A DNA stretch of 64,000 nt from an uncultured Bartonella sp. (GCA_946478665.1 CAMLCZ010000004.1:186001-250000), one strand, 5' to 3'; counted from the stretch's first letter, positions 18,470-28,236 are shown. Notes: generated by a model from the sequence alone, not told the origin. Numbers and translations are program-made.

Positions 18470-19803
18470 ATTCTGAAGAACTTTTTAACAAAACAGATTT
18501 CTCCGATTGTAAAGTCGTCATAGCTGCTGTCTCTGGCGGCGGCGATTCATTGGCGTTATTATTTTTACTGCGTGATTATCTGAGTAAGTTAGAAAGTGCG
18601 CCCAAACTTCTAGTGGTAACGGTTGATCATCAGCTAAGACCGGAATCTGCAGCGGAAGCAGAAAAGGTTTCTGCATTATGTGATAAGCTTGGTATCGATC
18701 ATAAAACTGTTTGCTGGGCTGATTCTAAACCACAAACTGCGCTTTCTCATGAAGCACGCATTGCGCGCTATGGATTGTTGATTTCACAAGCAGAACGAAT
18801 TGGCGCTACTGTTATAATGACAGGTCATACGTTAAATGATCAGGCAGAAACATATGAAATGCGTTTATCTCGTAGCAGCCGCAGAGGTTTGGCCTGTATG
18901 CCACGCGAATCACTATTGATGCGTAAAATTCGGCTGATTCGTCCATTGTTAAAAGTGAAGCGTGAAGAGTTACGCGAATATTTGCGTTCAATTGGACAGG
19001 AATGGATCGATGATCCAACAAATGAGAATGTACATTATGAACGTGTGCGTATACGGAAGCGACTAAAAGATGAAGATATTGATGTCATAGAACAGAAAGT
19101 TGAACAGGCAGCACTTCAGCGGCGCGCGCAATCACAATCGGCAGCACAACTCGTGCAACAACTCGATATCACAATGCAACACGCGCTATGCACAGTGAAA
19201 GAACCGTCGAAGGATTTAATAAATCATCCTGATTATGCTTTCACTATAGGTGCCTTTGCTGCAATTATTGGTGGAGCTCAAACGCTAGCTACCGACAAGC
19301 AGGTTGATTACCTTAAAGAACAATTATTGAAGCCTCACGCTGCACTCTACCGTTTTACTTTATTAGGTGCGATCATTGAAAAGAGCGGTAAAAATATTAG
19401 GCTTTGGCGTGAAGCACGAAATCAAACATGCAGCGTGATTGCTCCTCATTTATCCAATATATGGGATGGTCGGTATCGGATTGACAATCATTCAGAAAAT
19501 GCAGTGCGTGTGGGAGTTCCTTCAATTAGTGATATTAAAACACTGGCAGAAACTGCAGGACTTGACCAAAAAAAGATTCACTTTCTTTCATTACAAACAG
19601 CCTTAGCTATTTTTAGCCGATCAGGCGTTGATATTCCTGCGTTAACCGGAAAACTAATCTATGCAGAAAATACTGCATGTCGTCGTTTTATGCGTCCTTT
19701 CGGTTGGTTGGTTTCATCTGATGACTATCCACTTTTTGATGTTTTATCTCCATTTTTTGAAGCTTTTTTATCAACCGATAAAAGTGACAATGAAAAAACC
19801 TAA
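18457..19803 (+). CDS. tilS: tRNA(Ile)-lysidine synthetase
   Basis: Adds lysine to C34 of tRNA-Ile(CAU), an essential modification that changes codon and amino-acid identity. 448 aa. The PP-loop ATPase motif is SGGGDS (residues ~26-31, AAVSGGGDSLALLFLL), and the second family motif lies in MTGHTLNDQAETYEMRLSR. The start is GTG 18457, 13 nt before the cpoB stop. The C-terminal region is less conserved, as usual. Confidence 0.93.
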   Translation: MSTVNSEELFNKTDFSDCKVVIAAVSGGGDSLALLFLLRDYLSKLESAPKLLVVTVDHQLRPESAAEAEKVSALCDKLGIDHKTVCWADSKPQTALSHEARIARYGLLISQAERIGATVIMTGHTLNDQAETYEMRLSRSSRRGLACMPRESLLMRKIRLIRPLLKVKREELREYLRSIGQEWIDDPTNENVHYERVRIRKRLKDEDIDVIEQKVEQAALQRRAQSQSAAQLVQQLDITMQHALCTVKEPSKDLINHPDYAFTIGAFAAIIGGAQTLATDKQVDYLKEQLLKPHAALYRFTLLGAIIEKSGKNIRLWREARNQTCSVIAPHLSNIWDGRYRIDNHSENAVRVGVPSISDIKTLAETAGLDQKKIHFLSLQTALAIFSRSGVDIPALTGKLIYAENTACRRFMRPFGWLVSSDDYPLFDVLSPFFEAFLSTDKSDNEKT

Positions 19804-19890
19804 CAGAATTACGATGAAAAGCTGTCATGATGCCTTGGCAAGGGCAAAACAAGCACATATGTTACAGCTGAATTTGTTTAAGCAAGCGTA
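19789..19890 (+). CDS. Possible 33-aa ORF between tilS and ftsH
   Basis: An ATG overlapping the last codons of tilS opens a 33-codon frame (MKKPNRITMKSCHDALARAKQ..., ending in NLFKQA). The composition is basic and helix-like, and it fills most of the tilS-ftsH gap. No ribosome site is visible and no family is recognised. It may be chance. Confidence 0.2.
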
Positions 19891-19910
19891 ATTGATCGAA
19901 TGGACCTAAT

Positions 19911-21956
19911 ATGAATCCGAATTATCGTTCCTTCATCGTGTGGGGGATCATCGCATTATTGCTGATTACCTTATTCTCTCTTTTTAATGGTAGCAGCCAA
20001 CAAGGTGGTACAGGCGAAGTATCCTATTCCGATTTTTTAAGGCGAATAGATAACAATGATATTAAAACTGTTACTATTCAGGGACAACGGTTAACCGGTA
20101 TTACAGGGGATAATAAGACAGTATTATCTTATGCCCCTGAAGATCCAGGTCTTGTCGCACGTCTTGAAAGCAAGAATGTGAATGTTAAAGCGCAGCCCGA
20201 AAGCACGGGCAACAGCACATTCATGAATCTACTGTTTTCACTCTTGCCTGTTGTTATTCTTATTGGTGTATGGATATTTTTTATGCGCCAGATGCAGGGT
20301 GGCTCACGCGGGGCTATGGGTTTTGGAAAATCAAAAGCCAAATTGCTCACAGAAGCGCATGGGCGTGTAACGTTCCAAGATGTTGCTGGTGTTGATGAAG
20401 CCAAACAAGATTTGCAAGAAATCGTTGAATTTCTACGTGAACCACAAAAATTTCAACGGCTTGGTGGTCGTATTCCTCGTGGTGTGCTTCTTGTTGGCCC
20501 TCCAGGAACGGGTAAAACGCTGCTTGCACGGTCTGTCGCCGGTGAAGCAAATGTACCATTCTTTACGATATCTGGTTCTGACTTTGTAGAAATGTTTGTT
20601 GGCGTTGGTGCTAGCCGTGTTCGTGATATGTTTGAACAGGCTAAAAAAAATGCACCATGTATCATTTTTATAGATGAAATAGACGCTGTAGGTCGTCATC
20701 GTGGTGCTGGCTTTGGCGGTGGTAACGATGAACGCGAACAAACGCTCAATCAATTGTTGGTTGAAATGGATGGTTTTGAACCGAATGAAAGCATTATTTT
20801 AATTGCGGCAACAAATCGTCCAGATGTTTTAGACCCAGCACTTTTACGTCCTGGCCGCTTTGATAGACAGGTTGTTGTGCCAAATCCCGATGTTGCAGGC
20901 CGTGAGCAGATCTTAAAAGTGCATGTCCGCAATGTTCCGCTTGCTCCCAATGTTGATCTTAAGGTTGTTGCAAGAGGCACACCGGGTTTTTCTGGTGCTG
21001 ATTTGATGAATCTTGTCAATGAAGCCGCGTTGATGGCGGCGCGGCGTGATAAACGTCTGGTTACAATGCAAGAATTTGAGGACGCAAAAGATAAAGTTAT
21101 GATGGGGGCAGAGCGCCGTTCATCAGCCATGACACAACAGGAAAAGGAACTGACTGCTTTTCACGAAGCTGGGCATGCTATTATTGCTATCAATGTGCCT
21201 GCGGCTGATCCAGTGCATAAGGCTACTATTGTTCCGCGTGGACGTGCATTGGGTATGGTTATGCAATTGCCAGAGGGTGATCGTTATTCCATAAGCTATC
21301 GTTATATGATTTCACGTTTGGCAATTATGATGGGTGGCCGTGTAGCTGAAGAGCTTAAATACGGCAAAGATAATATAACTGCTGGAGCATCATCAGATAT
21401 AGAGCAGGCAACGAAACTCGCTCGGGCTATGGTTACACGGTGGGGCTTTTCCGATGCATTGGGTAAAGTCACTTACGGTGAAAATCAGGAAGATTCCTAC
21501 CAAGGTGGCGGCCAAGGGCAAGCAGTATCTGAAGAGACTGCACGTGTTATTGATGCAGAAATTCGTCGTTTGACAGATGAGGCTTATAAGACTGCCAAAC
21601 AGATTATCACAAGTAAAAAGAAACAATGGACGGCGTTGGCCGAAGGTCTCCTTGAATACGAGACTTTAACGGGTGCTGAAATTCAAGAAGTTATCGCTGG
21701 TAAAGCTCCATCAAGGGATATGGGGAACGATTCGGCCACACCTCATGTTTCGAGTGTTCCAAAAACCGGTCGTTCATCTTCTAAAACAAAAATATCACCA
21801 AAATTGGCTGATAATGATATAACAAAAGTTGAGGATGCTGATGATAAGTCTGAAACAAAAACAGTAAGGGCATCATCTAAAGTTAAAAAATCAACGACAA
21901 AAATTACAAAATCAGACAATGATGAATCTGATGGTGTTTCTAAAAAAGGTAACTAA
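19911..21956 (+). CDS. ftsH: ATP-dependent zinc metalloprotease FtsH
   Basis: Membrane-anchored AAA+ protease that degrades misfolded membrane proteins and regulators. 681 aa: TM1 (~9-25), a periplasmic domain, TM2 (~104-124), AAA module with Walker [12 protein letters not shown], Walker [10 protein letters not shown] and [22 protein letters not shown], then the zinc site HEAGH and a C-terminal Lys/Ser-rich tail of about 60 residues, longer than in E. coli. A strong terminator follows. Confidence 0.98.
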   Translation: MNPNYRSFIVWGIIALLLITLFSLFNGSSQQGGTGEVSYSDFLRRIDNNDIKTVTIQGQRLTGITGDNKTVLSYAPEDPGLVARLESKNVNVKAQPESTGNSTFMNLLFSLLPVVILIGVWIFFMRQMQGGSRGAMGFGKSKAKLLTEAHGRVTFQDVAGVDEAKQDLQEIVEFLREPQKFQRLGGRIPRGVLLVGPPGTGKTLLARSVAGEANVPFFTISGSDFVEMFVGVGASRVRDMFEQAKKNAPCIIFIDEIDAVGRHRGAGFGGGNDEREQTLNQLLVEMDGFEPNESIILIAATNRPDVLDPALLRPGRFDRQVVVPNPDVAGREQILKVHVRNVPLAPNVDLKVVARGTPGFSGADLMNLVNEAALMAARRDKRLVTMQEFEDAKDKVMMGAERRSSAMTQQEKELTAFHEAGHAIIAINVPAADPVHKATIVPRGRALGMVMQLPEGDRYSISYRYMISRLAIMMGGRVAEELKYGKDNITAGASSDIEQATKLARAMVTRWGFSDALGKVTYGENQEDSYQGGGQGQAVSEETARVIDAEIRRLTDEAYKTAKQIITSKKKQWTALAEGLLEYETLTGAEIQEVIAGKAPSRDMGNDSATPHVSSVPKTGRSSSKTKISPKLADNDITKVEDADDKSETKTVRASSKVKKSTTKITKSDNDESDGVSKKGN

Positions 21957-21978
21957 TATTCCTTTTTAGATGGGAAAT

Positions 21979-22010
21979 AAGGCGGCCTGTTAACCAAGGC
22001 CGCCTTTTTT
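21979..22010 (+). terminator. Rho-independent terminator of ftsH
   Basis: Stem AAGGCGGCC / GGCCGCCTT with a 10-nt loop and a T-run. Confidence 0.9.
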
Positions 22011-22173
22011 GTGCCAGTAAGGTTGGCCATTGTATTTCGAAAAGTGTATTCATCAAATACACGTATAATGGCTTGTCTTATTAATTGATCTTCTGTTTAA
22101 ACATCAAATAATTAGGTATGCTGTCTGTCGTCAGCTGGGATATAACAAAGCATTGTTAAAAAGGGAAAAACAA

Positions 22174-23526
22174 ATGGTGCGAAAATATTTTGGGACAGAT
22201 GGAATCAGAGGAAAAGCCAATACGTTCCCTATGACTGCGGAAATAGCAATGAAAGTTGGTATGGCTGTTGGTATTCTTTTTCGTAACCAAGGAAGGCGGG
22301 GAAGAGTTGTAATAGGCAAGGATACACGCTTATCTGGATATATGATTGAAAACGCAATGGTTGCTGGCTTTACTGCGGCTGGCATGGAAGTTTTTCTTCT
22401 GGGGCCTATTCCTACCCCAGCAGTTGCAATGCTTTGTCGATCATTGCGTGCTGATGTTGGGGTTATGATATCAGCGTCTCATAATCCCTTTTATGACAAT
22501 GGTATTAAGCTATTTGGACCAGATGGGTTTAAGCTTTCTGATGATATCGAACAAAAAATAGAAAAACTAGTTGATTCGGATATGTCTGGAGAATTAGCAA
22601 GACAGTCCGAAGTTGGTCGGGCAAAACGTGTTGAAGGCGATATCTATCGTTATATTGAGTTTGCTAAAAGAACATTGCCTCGTGATGTTCGGTTGGATGG
22701 TATGCGCATTGTTATCGACTGCGCAAATGGAGCAGCCTATAAAGCGGCTCCTTTGGCTTTATGGGAACTCGGTGCAGAGGTAATCACAATTAATGATACA
22801 CCAAGTGGAACTAACATTAATGAAGATTGCGGTTCTACGCATCCTGTATCGCTCATGCGAAAAGTTCACGAAGTGCGTGCTGATGCTGGTATAGCACTCG
22901 ATGGTGATGGTGACCGGGTTGTTATGGTGGACGAGACAGGCATGGTTATCGATGGAGACCAGTTGATGGCGGTTGTTGCGGATCAATGGCATGAAAGTGG
23001 ACGTCTTCGTGGCAGTGGAATTGTTGCGACAGTCATGTCAAATCTTGGCTTGGAAAGATTTCTCGCCAAAAAGGGACTGACTATGGCGAGAACCAAGGTG
23101 GGCGACCGTTATGTCGTTGAATATATGCGTCAGCATGGATTTAATGTAGGTGGTGAGCAATCAGGACATATTGTGCTTTCAGATTATGGTACAACAGGTG
23201 ATGGTCTGGTTTCTGCGCTACAGATACTTGGATGCGCAAAGGAAACACAATTACCAATGAGTGAATTGTGCCATCGCTTTGAACCTGTGCCACAATTGCT
23301 TAAAAATGTTCGTATATCTGGCGGAAAACCACTTGAAGATGCTCAGGTGAAAGATGTGATCAAAAACGCCGAGAAACAATTAGGTAAAGCAGGGCGGCTC
23401 GTCATTAGACCATCTGGAACAGAGCCATTGATTCGAGTCATGGCCGAAGGTGATGACCCTCGTCTTATCGAGAAACTCGTTGATGAAATAGTCGATTCGA
23501 TCGTTCAAGTTCGTGATGCCGTTTAA
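22174..23526 (+). CDS. glmM: Phosphoglucosamine mutase
   Basis: Converts glucosamine-6-phosphate to glucosamine-1-phosphate for UDP-GlcNAc, peptidoglycan and LPS. 450 aa from ATG 22174 ([13 protein letters not shown]), preceded by AAGGGA; a TTG at 22153 is unlikely. Motifs: active-site serine in [15 protein letters not shown], metal site DGDGDR, sugar-binding GEQSGH, and phosphate-binding [15 protein letters not shown]. The position after ftsH is conserved in proteobacteria. Confidence 0.97.
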   Translation: MVRKYFGTDGIRGKANTFPMTAEIAMKVGMAVGILFRNQGRRGRVVIGKDTRLSGYMIENAMVAGFTAAGMEVFLLGPIPTPAVAMLCRSLRADVGVMISASHNPFYDNGIKLFGPDGFKLSDDIEQKIEKLVDSDMSGELARQSEVGRAKRVEGDIYRYIEFAKRTLPRDVRLDGMRIVIDCANGAAYKAAPLALWELGAEVITINDTPSGTNINEDCGSTHPVSLMRKVHEVRADAGIALDGDGDRVVMVDETGMVIDGDQLMAVVADQWHESGRLRGSGIVATVMSNLGLERFLAKKGLTMARTKVGDRYVVEYMRQHGFNVGGEQSGHIVLSDYGTTGDGLVSALQILGCAKETQLPMSELCHRFEPVPQLLKNVRISGGKPLEDAQVKDVIKNAEKQLGKAGRLVIRPSGTEPLIRVMAEGDDPRLIEKLVDEIVDSIVQVRDAV

Positions 23527-23548
23527 AAATAAAGACATTATGCAATGA

Positions 23549-23575
23549 GCAGCCATTAGCTGGCTGCTTTTTTTG
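23549..23575 (+). terminator. Rho-independent terminator of glmM
   Basis: Stem GCAGCCA / TGGCTGC with loop TTAGC and a T-run. Confidence 0.85.
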
Positions 23576-23600
23576 TAGCAAATATATAGTTAAAAAATAT

Positions 23601-23619
23601 GGTTAAGAACGTCTTAACC
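23601..23619 (+). promoter_or_regulatory. Palindrome matching a CtrA box
   Basis: Perfect inverted repeat GGTTAAGA-ACG-TCTTAACC. It contains TTAA-N7-TTAAC (23603-23618), the known CtrA recognition pattern. It lies about 66 nt before the outer-membrane protein start. CtrA control is inference. Confidence 0.45.
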
Positions 23620-23684
23620 AATAGTGATTAGAGAAGGTCTCATAAGACATATGGCATTGACGCTATAATTTTAATGAGGCTATT

Positions 23685-24416
23685 ATGAAATCGCATTTAG
23701 GGCTTACTATCATTGCCTTGTTACTATCTGTTGATGTAACAATAGCTTCGGATATTGACCTTGATAAAGTGCCTGAGGTCGCTGTTACAACCCACAACGA
23801 TACAGCCTATCTTAAGGCTTATGCTGGGGGTGCAATTGCAGATGTCGATAAGCTTAAAACATCTGATGACGCGGATATAACTTCTTCATATAGTTGGAAA
23901 CGCAAGAGTAATCTTGATAACGCTTTTTTGGGCGGAATAGGCTTAGGATATCATTTGAATGATCTGTTGCGCTTTGACGGAATAGTTGAATATCGCTCAA
24001 AAAATACATTAACCAGCTGGCAAACAAATACCTTAGAGCAGCGTAAATACCAAGGTGACGTATCTTCATTCGTTATGATGGGAAACGCATATATTGACCT
24101 AATGACTGTACGCAATGTGACACCTTATATCGGTGCAGGTATTGGTGCTTCAGTAAATCGTGTTTCCAATTTTAGAATAAATTCATCAACACAATATTAT
24201 AATGTTGCATCAAATACGAATTGGGATTTTGCTTGGTCGGTTCATACGGGCGTAGGAGTTAAACTTACCCAAAAACTTATTCTTGATGTGGGGTATAGTT
24301 ATTCTGATTTGGGAGATGCAAAATCAGGAACGACTGTAGAAAATCAAAATCATATCAATGTTAACCATCTAACATCTCATGATATTAAAGTCGGTTTACG
24401 CTATTCATTTAAATAA
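23685..24416 (+). CDS. Outer-membrane beta-barrel protein (Omp25/31-like)
   Basis: A 243-aa protein with a signal peptide (MKSHLGLTIIALLLSVDVTIAS) and alternating amphipathic strands ending in aromatic residues; the last strand reads HDIKVGLRYSFK, a typical barrel end with terminal-region Phe. VTPYIGAGIGASVNRV and KLTQKLILDVGYSYSDLGD resemble the Omp25/31 and surface-antigen families of Brucella and Bartonella. An eight-stranded barrel is likely. It has its own terminator and a CtrA-like box upstream. Precise family is not certain. Confidence 0.8.
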   Translation: MKSHLGLTIIALLLSVDVTIASDIDLDKVPEVAVTTHNDTAYLKAYAGGAIADVDKLKTSDDADITSSYSWKRKSNLDNAFLGGIGLGYHLNDLLRFDGIVEYRSKNTLTSWQTNTLEQRKYQGDVSSFVMMGNAYIDLMTVRNVTPYIGAGIGASVNRVSNFRINSSTQYYNVASNTNWDFAWSVHTGVGVKLTQKLILDVGYSYSDLGDAKSGTTVENQNHINVNHLTSHDIKVGLRYSFK

Positions 24417-24428
24417 ACTTGAATAATA

Positions 24429-24456
24429 AAAAAGCCGGTTTTGATTCCGGCTTTTA
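24429..24456 (+). terminator. Terminator of the outer-membrane protein gene
   Basis: Stem AAAGCCGG / CCGGCTTT with an eight-nt loop; the A-run before it could also serve the convergent minus-strand gene. Confidence 0.8.
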
Positions 24457-24483
24457 TGTCTTCTATATGAATTCTAAGGAAAC

Positions 24484-24915
24484 TTATTTTTTGTGATCAG
24501 CTTTACGAAGTATCAATGCAGCTATTCCTATCAGCGGTAGAGCTATGCCTAAGATCTTTTTATTGCCGAGAATAGCAGGAACAGCAGCAACAGCCGACGC
24601 TACCAACAAATTGCTGCGTTCATCATTCATTTGTTTTTTGTAGAGTTTACGTCGTCTATTGGCAATTAATCTGCCAATGAGCAAAGCCAATAGAGCTACA
24701 ATAAACCAAAATCCACAAATTATAGACGCAGCCCAAATGGGTGGCGTTATCCATGTCAGCATTATAAAAGCAATGATGCATAGAAAAACTAATGCGAAAA
24801 ATAAGGCAATTCCAACAATAGCATAACAAATTGCCTGATCACGCGTAGACTTGACAGCTGTTTTGACGCTGCCATTTGCTATACCACCAATGAGAGGCGC
24901 CAGAAGCCGCAGCAT
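24484..24915 (-). CDS. Phage-holin-like membrane protein
   Basis: Small inner-membrane protein, 143 aa from the Met at 24915 (MLRLLAPLIGG); a longer frame to 24999 begins with a Cys/Arg-rich stretch that overlaps the upstream gene and is unlikely. Two strong hydrophobic helices (AICYAIVGIALFFALVFLCIIAFIML; IIC GFWFIVALLALLIG) are followed by a basic segment and two weaker hydrophobic segments. The layout resembles the holin superfamily proteins (YqjE-like) that accompany DUF883 proteins. It begins 2 nt after the DUF883 stop. Confidence 0.65.
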   Translation of the reverse strand: MLRLLAPLIGGIANGSVKTAVKSTRDQAICYAIVGIALFFALVFLCIIAFIMLTWITPPIWAASIICGFWFIVALLALLIGRLIANRRRKLYKKQMNDERSNLLVASAVAAVPAILGNKKILGIALPLIGIAALILRKADHKK

Positions 24916-24917
24916 TT

Positions 24918-25229
24918 TTAACGCCGAATTAACATGGCAAGAAGAAAACCAACGCCTGCTGCAACTGCAAGACTTGATACAGGTTTTTCGCGTAGGCAAT
25001 CGTTAATCTGACTACCCATGTCATTGAATTTTTCTTTAGCTTGAGAAATCACCTCTTCCCCATTAGCCTTGGCTGATGCGTAAAGCTGCTCTGCTTGTCC
25101 TTTAGCTTGAGCCATTTTTTCTGAACTAAAATTGCTTAATTGGTCTGTTACACTTGAAAGTTCTTTTTTTAATTCTTGAATTTGTGCTTCAAGATCTTTT
25201 TCTGTAGCTGTTGGGGTTTCTTTGGCCAT
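24918..25229 (-). CDS. DUF883 (ElaB/YqjD-like) membrane protein
   Basis: A 103-aa protein: an acidic N-terminal coiled coil (EKDLEAQIQELKKELSSVTDQLSNF), an amphipathic helix, then a C-terminal tail anchor (SSLAVAAGVGFLLAMLIRR) with the basic end typical of ElaB/YqjD. In E. coli such proteins bind ribosomes at the inner membrane in stationary phase. It is the first gene of a pair with the holin-like protein, like yqjD-yqjE. AGGAGA precedes the start. Confidence 0.8.
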   Translation of the reverse strand: MAKETPTATEKDLEAQIQELKKELSSVTDQLSNFSSEKMAQAKGQAEQLYASAKANGEEVISQAKEKFNDMGSQINDCLREKPVSSLAVAAGVGFLLAMLIRR

Positions 25230-25391
25230 TGAATTATCTCCTATTAAATATTTAAAAGTGCAAAGCTTTAATTTTACTTCGATCTAATATTTACATAGGA
25301 ATACAAAAGTTTTTTTCCAGCGTTGCGATAAGTCAGATGATAAATTTGATATAACAGTAAAAAATTATTTATCCTTTTAAGGAGAATACAT

Positions 25392-26672
25392 TTGATAAAC
25401 TTTGATAAACGTCAGTTTTTACAGCAACTTTTTAATGAGGCTGTTAAGGCCGCTGATCCTATTTCAAAAATGCGGCAATATCTTCCACCTCGTCCTAAAG
25501 GTCGCACGATCGTTGTCGGAGCAGGTAAAGGTGTGGCCCAGATGGCAGTGACACTTGAACACCTGTGGCATGAAGCCGGATATGGCGAGTTGCAAGGTGC
25601 CGTTGTGACCCGATATGGTTATAGTGTAAAAACAACATCGATAGAGGTTTTTGAAGCATCGCACCCAATACCAGATCAAAATGGACTTAAAGGCGCATTG
25701 CGGCTGATAGAATTATTGAAAGACCTCAGAGAGGACGATCTAGTCATTGCTCTTATTTGTGGGGGGGGATCTGCGTTATTACCTGCACCACTTGACGGAC
25801 TGACATTAGACGATGAAATTTCGCTTAATGAGGCTTTATTAAAAAGCGGTGCTCCTATAGGAGCCATGAATACAATCAGGAAACACTTGTCTCGTATCAA
25901 AGGTGGTCGTTTAGCAGCAATGGCTGCTCCAGCCCGAGTCATTAGTTTTATTGTTTCAGATATACCGGGTGATATAATTTCTCAGGTGGCATCAGGTCCT
26001 ACTGTCCCAGATAAATCTACTCGGTTTCATGCATTAGATTATATTCACCAATATAATATCGACGTACCACTAAACATTATAAATATACTGAACAGTTCTG
26101 TTGCCAATGCGCCATTGCCAGAAGATCCAATCTTTAAAAATAACGAGGTTTATGTCGTAGCGTCTGCAGCACAATCGCTTGAAGCATCCGCTCGTTATGC
26201 TCGTTCTCATGGCGTTAATGCCATAATTTTATCTGATAGTATCGAGGGTGAAGCAAAAGATATAGCTAAAATGCATGCAGCGATTGCTCGCCATACATCT
26301 CACATGAACGAGCCATTTAAAAAACCTGTCGTCATTCTTTCGGGAGGAGAAACTACAGTCACAATAAAAGAACTATGCGGTAAAGGTGGGCGTAACAGCG
26401 AATTTTTGTTGTCTTTCGCGATAGCTATCAAGGGGGAAGAAAATATTTACGCTTTAGCAGCTGACACAGATGGTATCGATGGCAGTGAAAATAATGCTGG
26501 TGCGTTTTGTGATGGTAGCACATTTATGGCTATGAAAGCTAAAGGCTACGACCCAATGAGTTTTTTGATGAAGCATGATGCGTGGACGGCCTTTCATGGC
26601 ATTGATAGTCTTTTTGTCACCGGTCCCACAGGTACAAATATTAATGATTTCCGAGCGATATTTGTCGAATAA
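25392..26672 (+). CDS. Glycerate 2-kinase, GckA/TtuD type (MOFRL)
   Basis: Phosphorylates D-glycerate to 2-phosphoglycerate. 426 aa: an N-terminal DUF4147 domain with the GAGKGVAQMA loop (~41-50), LICGGGSALL and SGGETTV, then a C-terminal MOFRL domain with ADTDGIDGSENNAG and FVTGPTGTNINDFRAIF. The start is TTG 25392; AAGGAGA 7 nt upstream supports it and the next Met is inside the fold. It stands alone on its strand with no other glyoxylate gene nearby. Confidence 0.88.
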   Translation: MINFDKRQFLQQLFNEAVKAADPISKMRQYLPPRPKGRTIVVGAGKGVAQMAVTLEHLWHEAGYGELQGAVVTRYGYSVKTTSIEVFEASHPIPDQNGLKGALRLIELLKDLREDDLVIALICGGGSALLPAPLDGLTLDDEISLNEALLKSGAPIGAMNTIRKHLSRIKGGRLAAMAAPARVISFIVSDIPGDIISQVASGPTVPDKSTRFHALDYIHQYNIDVPLNIINILNSSVANAPLPEDPIFKNNEVYVVASAAQSLEASARYARSHGVNAIILSDSIEGEAKDIAKMHAAIARHTSHMNEPFKKPVVILSGGETTVTIKELCGKGGRNSEFLLSFAIAIKGEENIYALAADTDGIDGSENNAGAFCDGSTFMAMKAKGYDPMSFLMKHDAWTAFHGIDSLFVTGPTGTNINDFRAIFVE

Positions 26673-26720
26673 ATGTAAAAACGTTGATTTTGTATAAAAT
26701 AAGCAGTTTGTTATAAAACA

Positions 26721-26735
26721 TGACTTGATTAATCA
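26721..26735 (+). promoter_or_regulatory. RirA-like iron box upstream of exbB
   Basis: TGA-N9-TCA with a near-symmetric core (TGACTTGATTAATCA), 53 nt before the exbB ATG. This is the described pattern of the rhizobial IRO box bound by RirA. The motif is short, so the case rests on position before an iron-uptake energiser. Confidence 0.35.
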
Positions 26736-26787
26736 TATTAAAATTTGTTAATAAAACCCAATTGATTAAAGTTTGGAAGGCAGGGCA

Positions 26788-27714
26788 ATGTTACGATTTT
26801 CCCAGAAACTCGCAGTCAGTTTGGTTTTAATGACAGCTTCAGGTCGATATGCCTTGGCTCAGGCAAATGCTACTCAAGGTGATGGACAAGCTGCAGCACA
26901 AGCAATCAATTCTGGTGCAAAGGTAACAGCTCAAACTGTTTCAACAGCTGCCACTACAGCACCCAGTGCAGCGGAAAAGGTTATGGCATCCATACCTCAT
27001 GACCTATCGCCAATTGGCATGTTTCTATCAGCTGATTGGGTCGTAAAAGCTGTTATGATGGGATTGGCGTTAGCGTCAGTTGCAACATGGACAATTTTTA
27101 TCGTGAAAATGATAGAGATTTCAACTGCGAAGCGTCGAGCACGTGCGGCTTTAAAAGCCGTAAACCAAGCCGGAAGCCTTTCAGAACTCGAACTTGCTAT
27201 AAAAACCGAGAAAGGTACGGGACCTCTTCTTGTGGAGGCTGCCGTTATTGAGGTGCAGGCATCAATATCTGCTATTGATGCAGCTGGAAATGAAGGGTTG
27301 AAAGAACGCTTGAACTCAGTTCTATCTCGTATTGTTTCGGCAGCTGGACGCCGTATCGCTTTTGGTACTGGTCCTCTTGCGACAATAGGTGCAATTGGTC
27401 CATTTGTTGGGCTATTCGGTACCGTGTGGGGAATTATGAATTCCTTTATTGGTATCTCTCAAGCGCAAACAACAAATCTTGCTGTTGTCGCACCTGGTAT
27501 CGCTGAAGCCTTGCTTGCAACAGCGATTGGTCTTGTCGCCGCGGTTCCTGCTGTTATTATTTATAACGTGTTTGCACGCCTTATAACAGGCTATCGTCAA
27601 CAGTTGGTAGACGTTTCTTCTGGCATAGAACGGCTTGTTAGTCGCGACCTTGATTTTCGCAAAGTTAGCCGTCAAGCAACTTCACGTCCTAACTTATCGA
27701 TTGCTGCGGAGTAA
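26788..27714 (+). CDS. exbB: ExbB, TonB-system proton-channel subunit
   Basis: Energises TonB-dependent transport through the outer membrane. 308 aa from ATG 26788, preceded by GGAAGGCAGG; a TTG at 26773 overlaps that site. A signal-like N-terminus and an Ala/Thr-rich periplasmic stretch (~25-70) precede three membrane helices, including ATIGAIGPFVGLFGTVWGIMNSF and APGIAEALLATAIGLVAAVPAVI. The long N-terminus marks the ExbB subtype rather than TolQ. exbD follows at 5 nt. No tonB follows. Confidence 0.93.
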   Translation: MLRFSQKLAVSLVLMTASGRYALAQANATQGDGQAAAQAINSGAKVTAQTVSTAATTAPSAAEKVMASIPHDLSPIGMFLSADWVVKAVMMGLALASVATWTIFIVKMIEISTAKRRARAALKAVNQAGSLSELELAIKTEKGTGPLLVEAAVIEVQASISAIDAAGNEGLKERLNSVLSRIVSAAGRRIAFGTGPLATIGAIGPFVGLFGTVWGIMNSFIGISQAQTTNLAVVAPGIAEALLATAIGLVAAVPAVIIYNVFARLITGYRQQLVDVSSGIERLVSRDLDFRKVSRQATSRPNLSIAAE

Positions 27715-27719
27715 ATCTA

Positions 27720-28151
27720 ATGGCTGCCAAACTCGGCGATATCGATAATGAAGAACTCGATGTCAATCACGATATAAATGTTACACCATTTATCGATGTT
27801 ATTCTTGTTCTTCTAATAATTTTTATGGTGGCTGCTCCCTTGGCAACGAGTGATATACCGGTGCAATTGCCTACATCTGCAACACCAGCGCAGCCTAAGC
27901 CGGATAAGCCAGTTTATGTGACCTTACAAAAAGACCAATCTCTTTATGTGGGTGAAGATAAAATCTCAATGGATAGTCTGAAAAGTACACTTGATAGGCT
28001 GACTTCTGGCAACCACGACACGAAAATTTTTATTCGTGGTGACGAAGGTGTTGAATATAGCGGAATTATGAAACTACTTAATGAATTGCGTGCATCTGGT
28101 TACACCAAAATAGGTCTCGTAGGACTCGAAAAAACACCCGTTGCACAATAA
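27720..28151 (+). CDS. exbD: ExbD, TonB-system stator subunit
   Basis: Partner of ExbB. 143 aa: a short cytoplasmic N-terminus, then DINVTPFIDVILVLLIIFMVAAPLA with the proton-path aspartate in the single membrane helix, then a periplasmic domain (FIRGDEGVEYSGIMKLLNELRASGY). In many rhizobia tonB is the third gene; here fdhE follows instead. Confidence 0.93.
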   Translation: MAAKLGDIDNEELDVNHDINVTPFIDVILVLLIIFMVAAPLATSDIPVQLPTSATPAQPKPDKPVYVTLQKDQSLYVGEDKISMDSLKSTLDRLTSGNHDTKIFIRGDEGVEYSGIMKLLNELRASGYTKIGLVGLEKTPVAQ

Positions 28152-28176
28152 CTTTGTGTTTTTATTCATGCAGTGT

Positions 28177-28232
28177 TGGATAAGCTCCATTTTCTGGTTA
28201 TAGATAACCAGTATCTCAATGGAGTTTATCTA
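28177..28232 (+). promoter_or_regulatory. Long two-part stem-loop covering the fdhE ribosome site
   Basis: A 15-bp stem (28177-28191 with 28218-28232, two G-U pairs) encloses a second 7-bp hairpin (28194-28200 with 28205-28211). The 3' arm contains GGAG (28221-28224), the only Shine-Dalgarno candidate for the fdhE ATG at 28237. No T-tract follows. It could control fdhE translation or attenuate read-through from exbD. Confidence 0.55.
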
Positions 28233-28236
28233 CTGT

